Shown here: piece after piece, positions 63,951-64,000 of the stretch | Numbering within the stretch: the stretch's first letter is position 1 | Layout: each line of letters starts with the position of its first letter | Origin: Diprion similis | Lineage: Eukaryota; Arthropoda; Insecta; Hymenoptera; Diprionidae | Length of the DNA: 64,000 nt | Reading direction: 5' to 3' | NCBI RefSeq assembly: GCF_021155765.1 | Contig: NC_060113.1 | Location: 62,001-126,000, forward strand | Translations under genes and position numbers: made by a program | The notes under the pieces: model-generated | Databases searched by the model: none | Told to the model about the DNA's origin: nothing | The model's input: only the letters and a program-made list of their open reading frames with translations

Positions 63951-64000
63951 ATGTGGTTGATCATAACGAATCGAAAAGCAGAGTTCACTTTGTTGGTGTT
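63951..64000 (+). CDS. Start of a third DUF4803-like gene (cut by window edge)
   Basis: ATG 63951 followed by codons for MWLIITNRKAEFTLLV, matching the first residues of copies A and B (MWLILTNRKA...TLLV). The upstream context (GTTATTTAACCCCCCAATAC...CGACG before ATG) also matches. Only 50 nt are visible, so intactness is unknown. Confidence 0.7.
   Translation, partial: MWLIITNRKAEFTLLV

Overview
The window is eukaryotic genomic DNA: AT-rich, intron-dense, with GT-AG (and two GC-AG) introns, AATAAA signals and animal gene families. The gene set (tandem secreted type-B carboxylesterases, 4CL-like acyl-CoA synthetase, Notchless, a MOZART2-like protein, SUMO, UBR3, DUF4803-like secreted proteins) fits an insect. 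The esterases recall hymenopteran 'venom carboxylesterase-6-like' genes, so a sawfly or other hymenopteran is my best guess, but that assignment is from memory and was not tested. All exon coordinates below were assembled by hand from splice signals, reading-frame phase and comparison between paralogs. || Layout. 1-24143 (+): a tandem array of six carboxylesterase genes (E1 1-2239, cut by the window edge; E2 2992-5407; E3 6648-9450; E4 10343-13626; E5 17171-19490; E4b 21033-24143) plus one truncated pseudogene (14095-14830). They share an eight-exon plan with identical intron phases. Departures are informative: E3 has lost the first intron, E4/E4b have gained an intron inside exon 6, and E2 carries a frameshift. 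E4 and E4b are a recent duplication about 10.7 kb apart. || 24683-27468 (-): acyl-CoA synthetase, 8 exons. 28163-30145 (-): Notchless, 6 exons. 30452-30778 (+): a tiny MOZART2-like gene, divergent from Notchless. 32560-37459 (+): a seventh esterase, separated from the array by these housekeeping genes; its best model replaces the signal peptide by a cytoplasmic tail and one membrane-spanning segment (a type II membrane esterase). 39304-40482 (+): SUMO, 5 exons. 44061-50149 (-): the C-terminal two-thirds (20 exons) of the E3 ubiquitin ligase UBR3; the first exon seen has an acceptor, so the gene continues to the right. || 50460-64000: repeat-rich region with two full copies (51910-55080 and 58980-61907, +) and the first bases of a third (63951-) of a secreted DUF4803-like gene. 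They are separated by transposase-like relics and ~80-bp minisatellites. The ~790 bp upstream of the first two copies are almost identical, while the coding sequence diverges abruptly about 30 nt after the ATG. If UBR3's 5' exons lie to the right, this cluster is nested in a UBR3 intron. || Most interesting: the membrane-anchored esterase, the exon-derived gained intron in E4/E4b, and the mosaic identity pattern of the DUF4803-like cluster. The housekeeping genes appear unrelated in function to the two expanding families around them.
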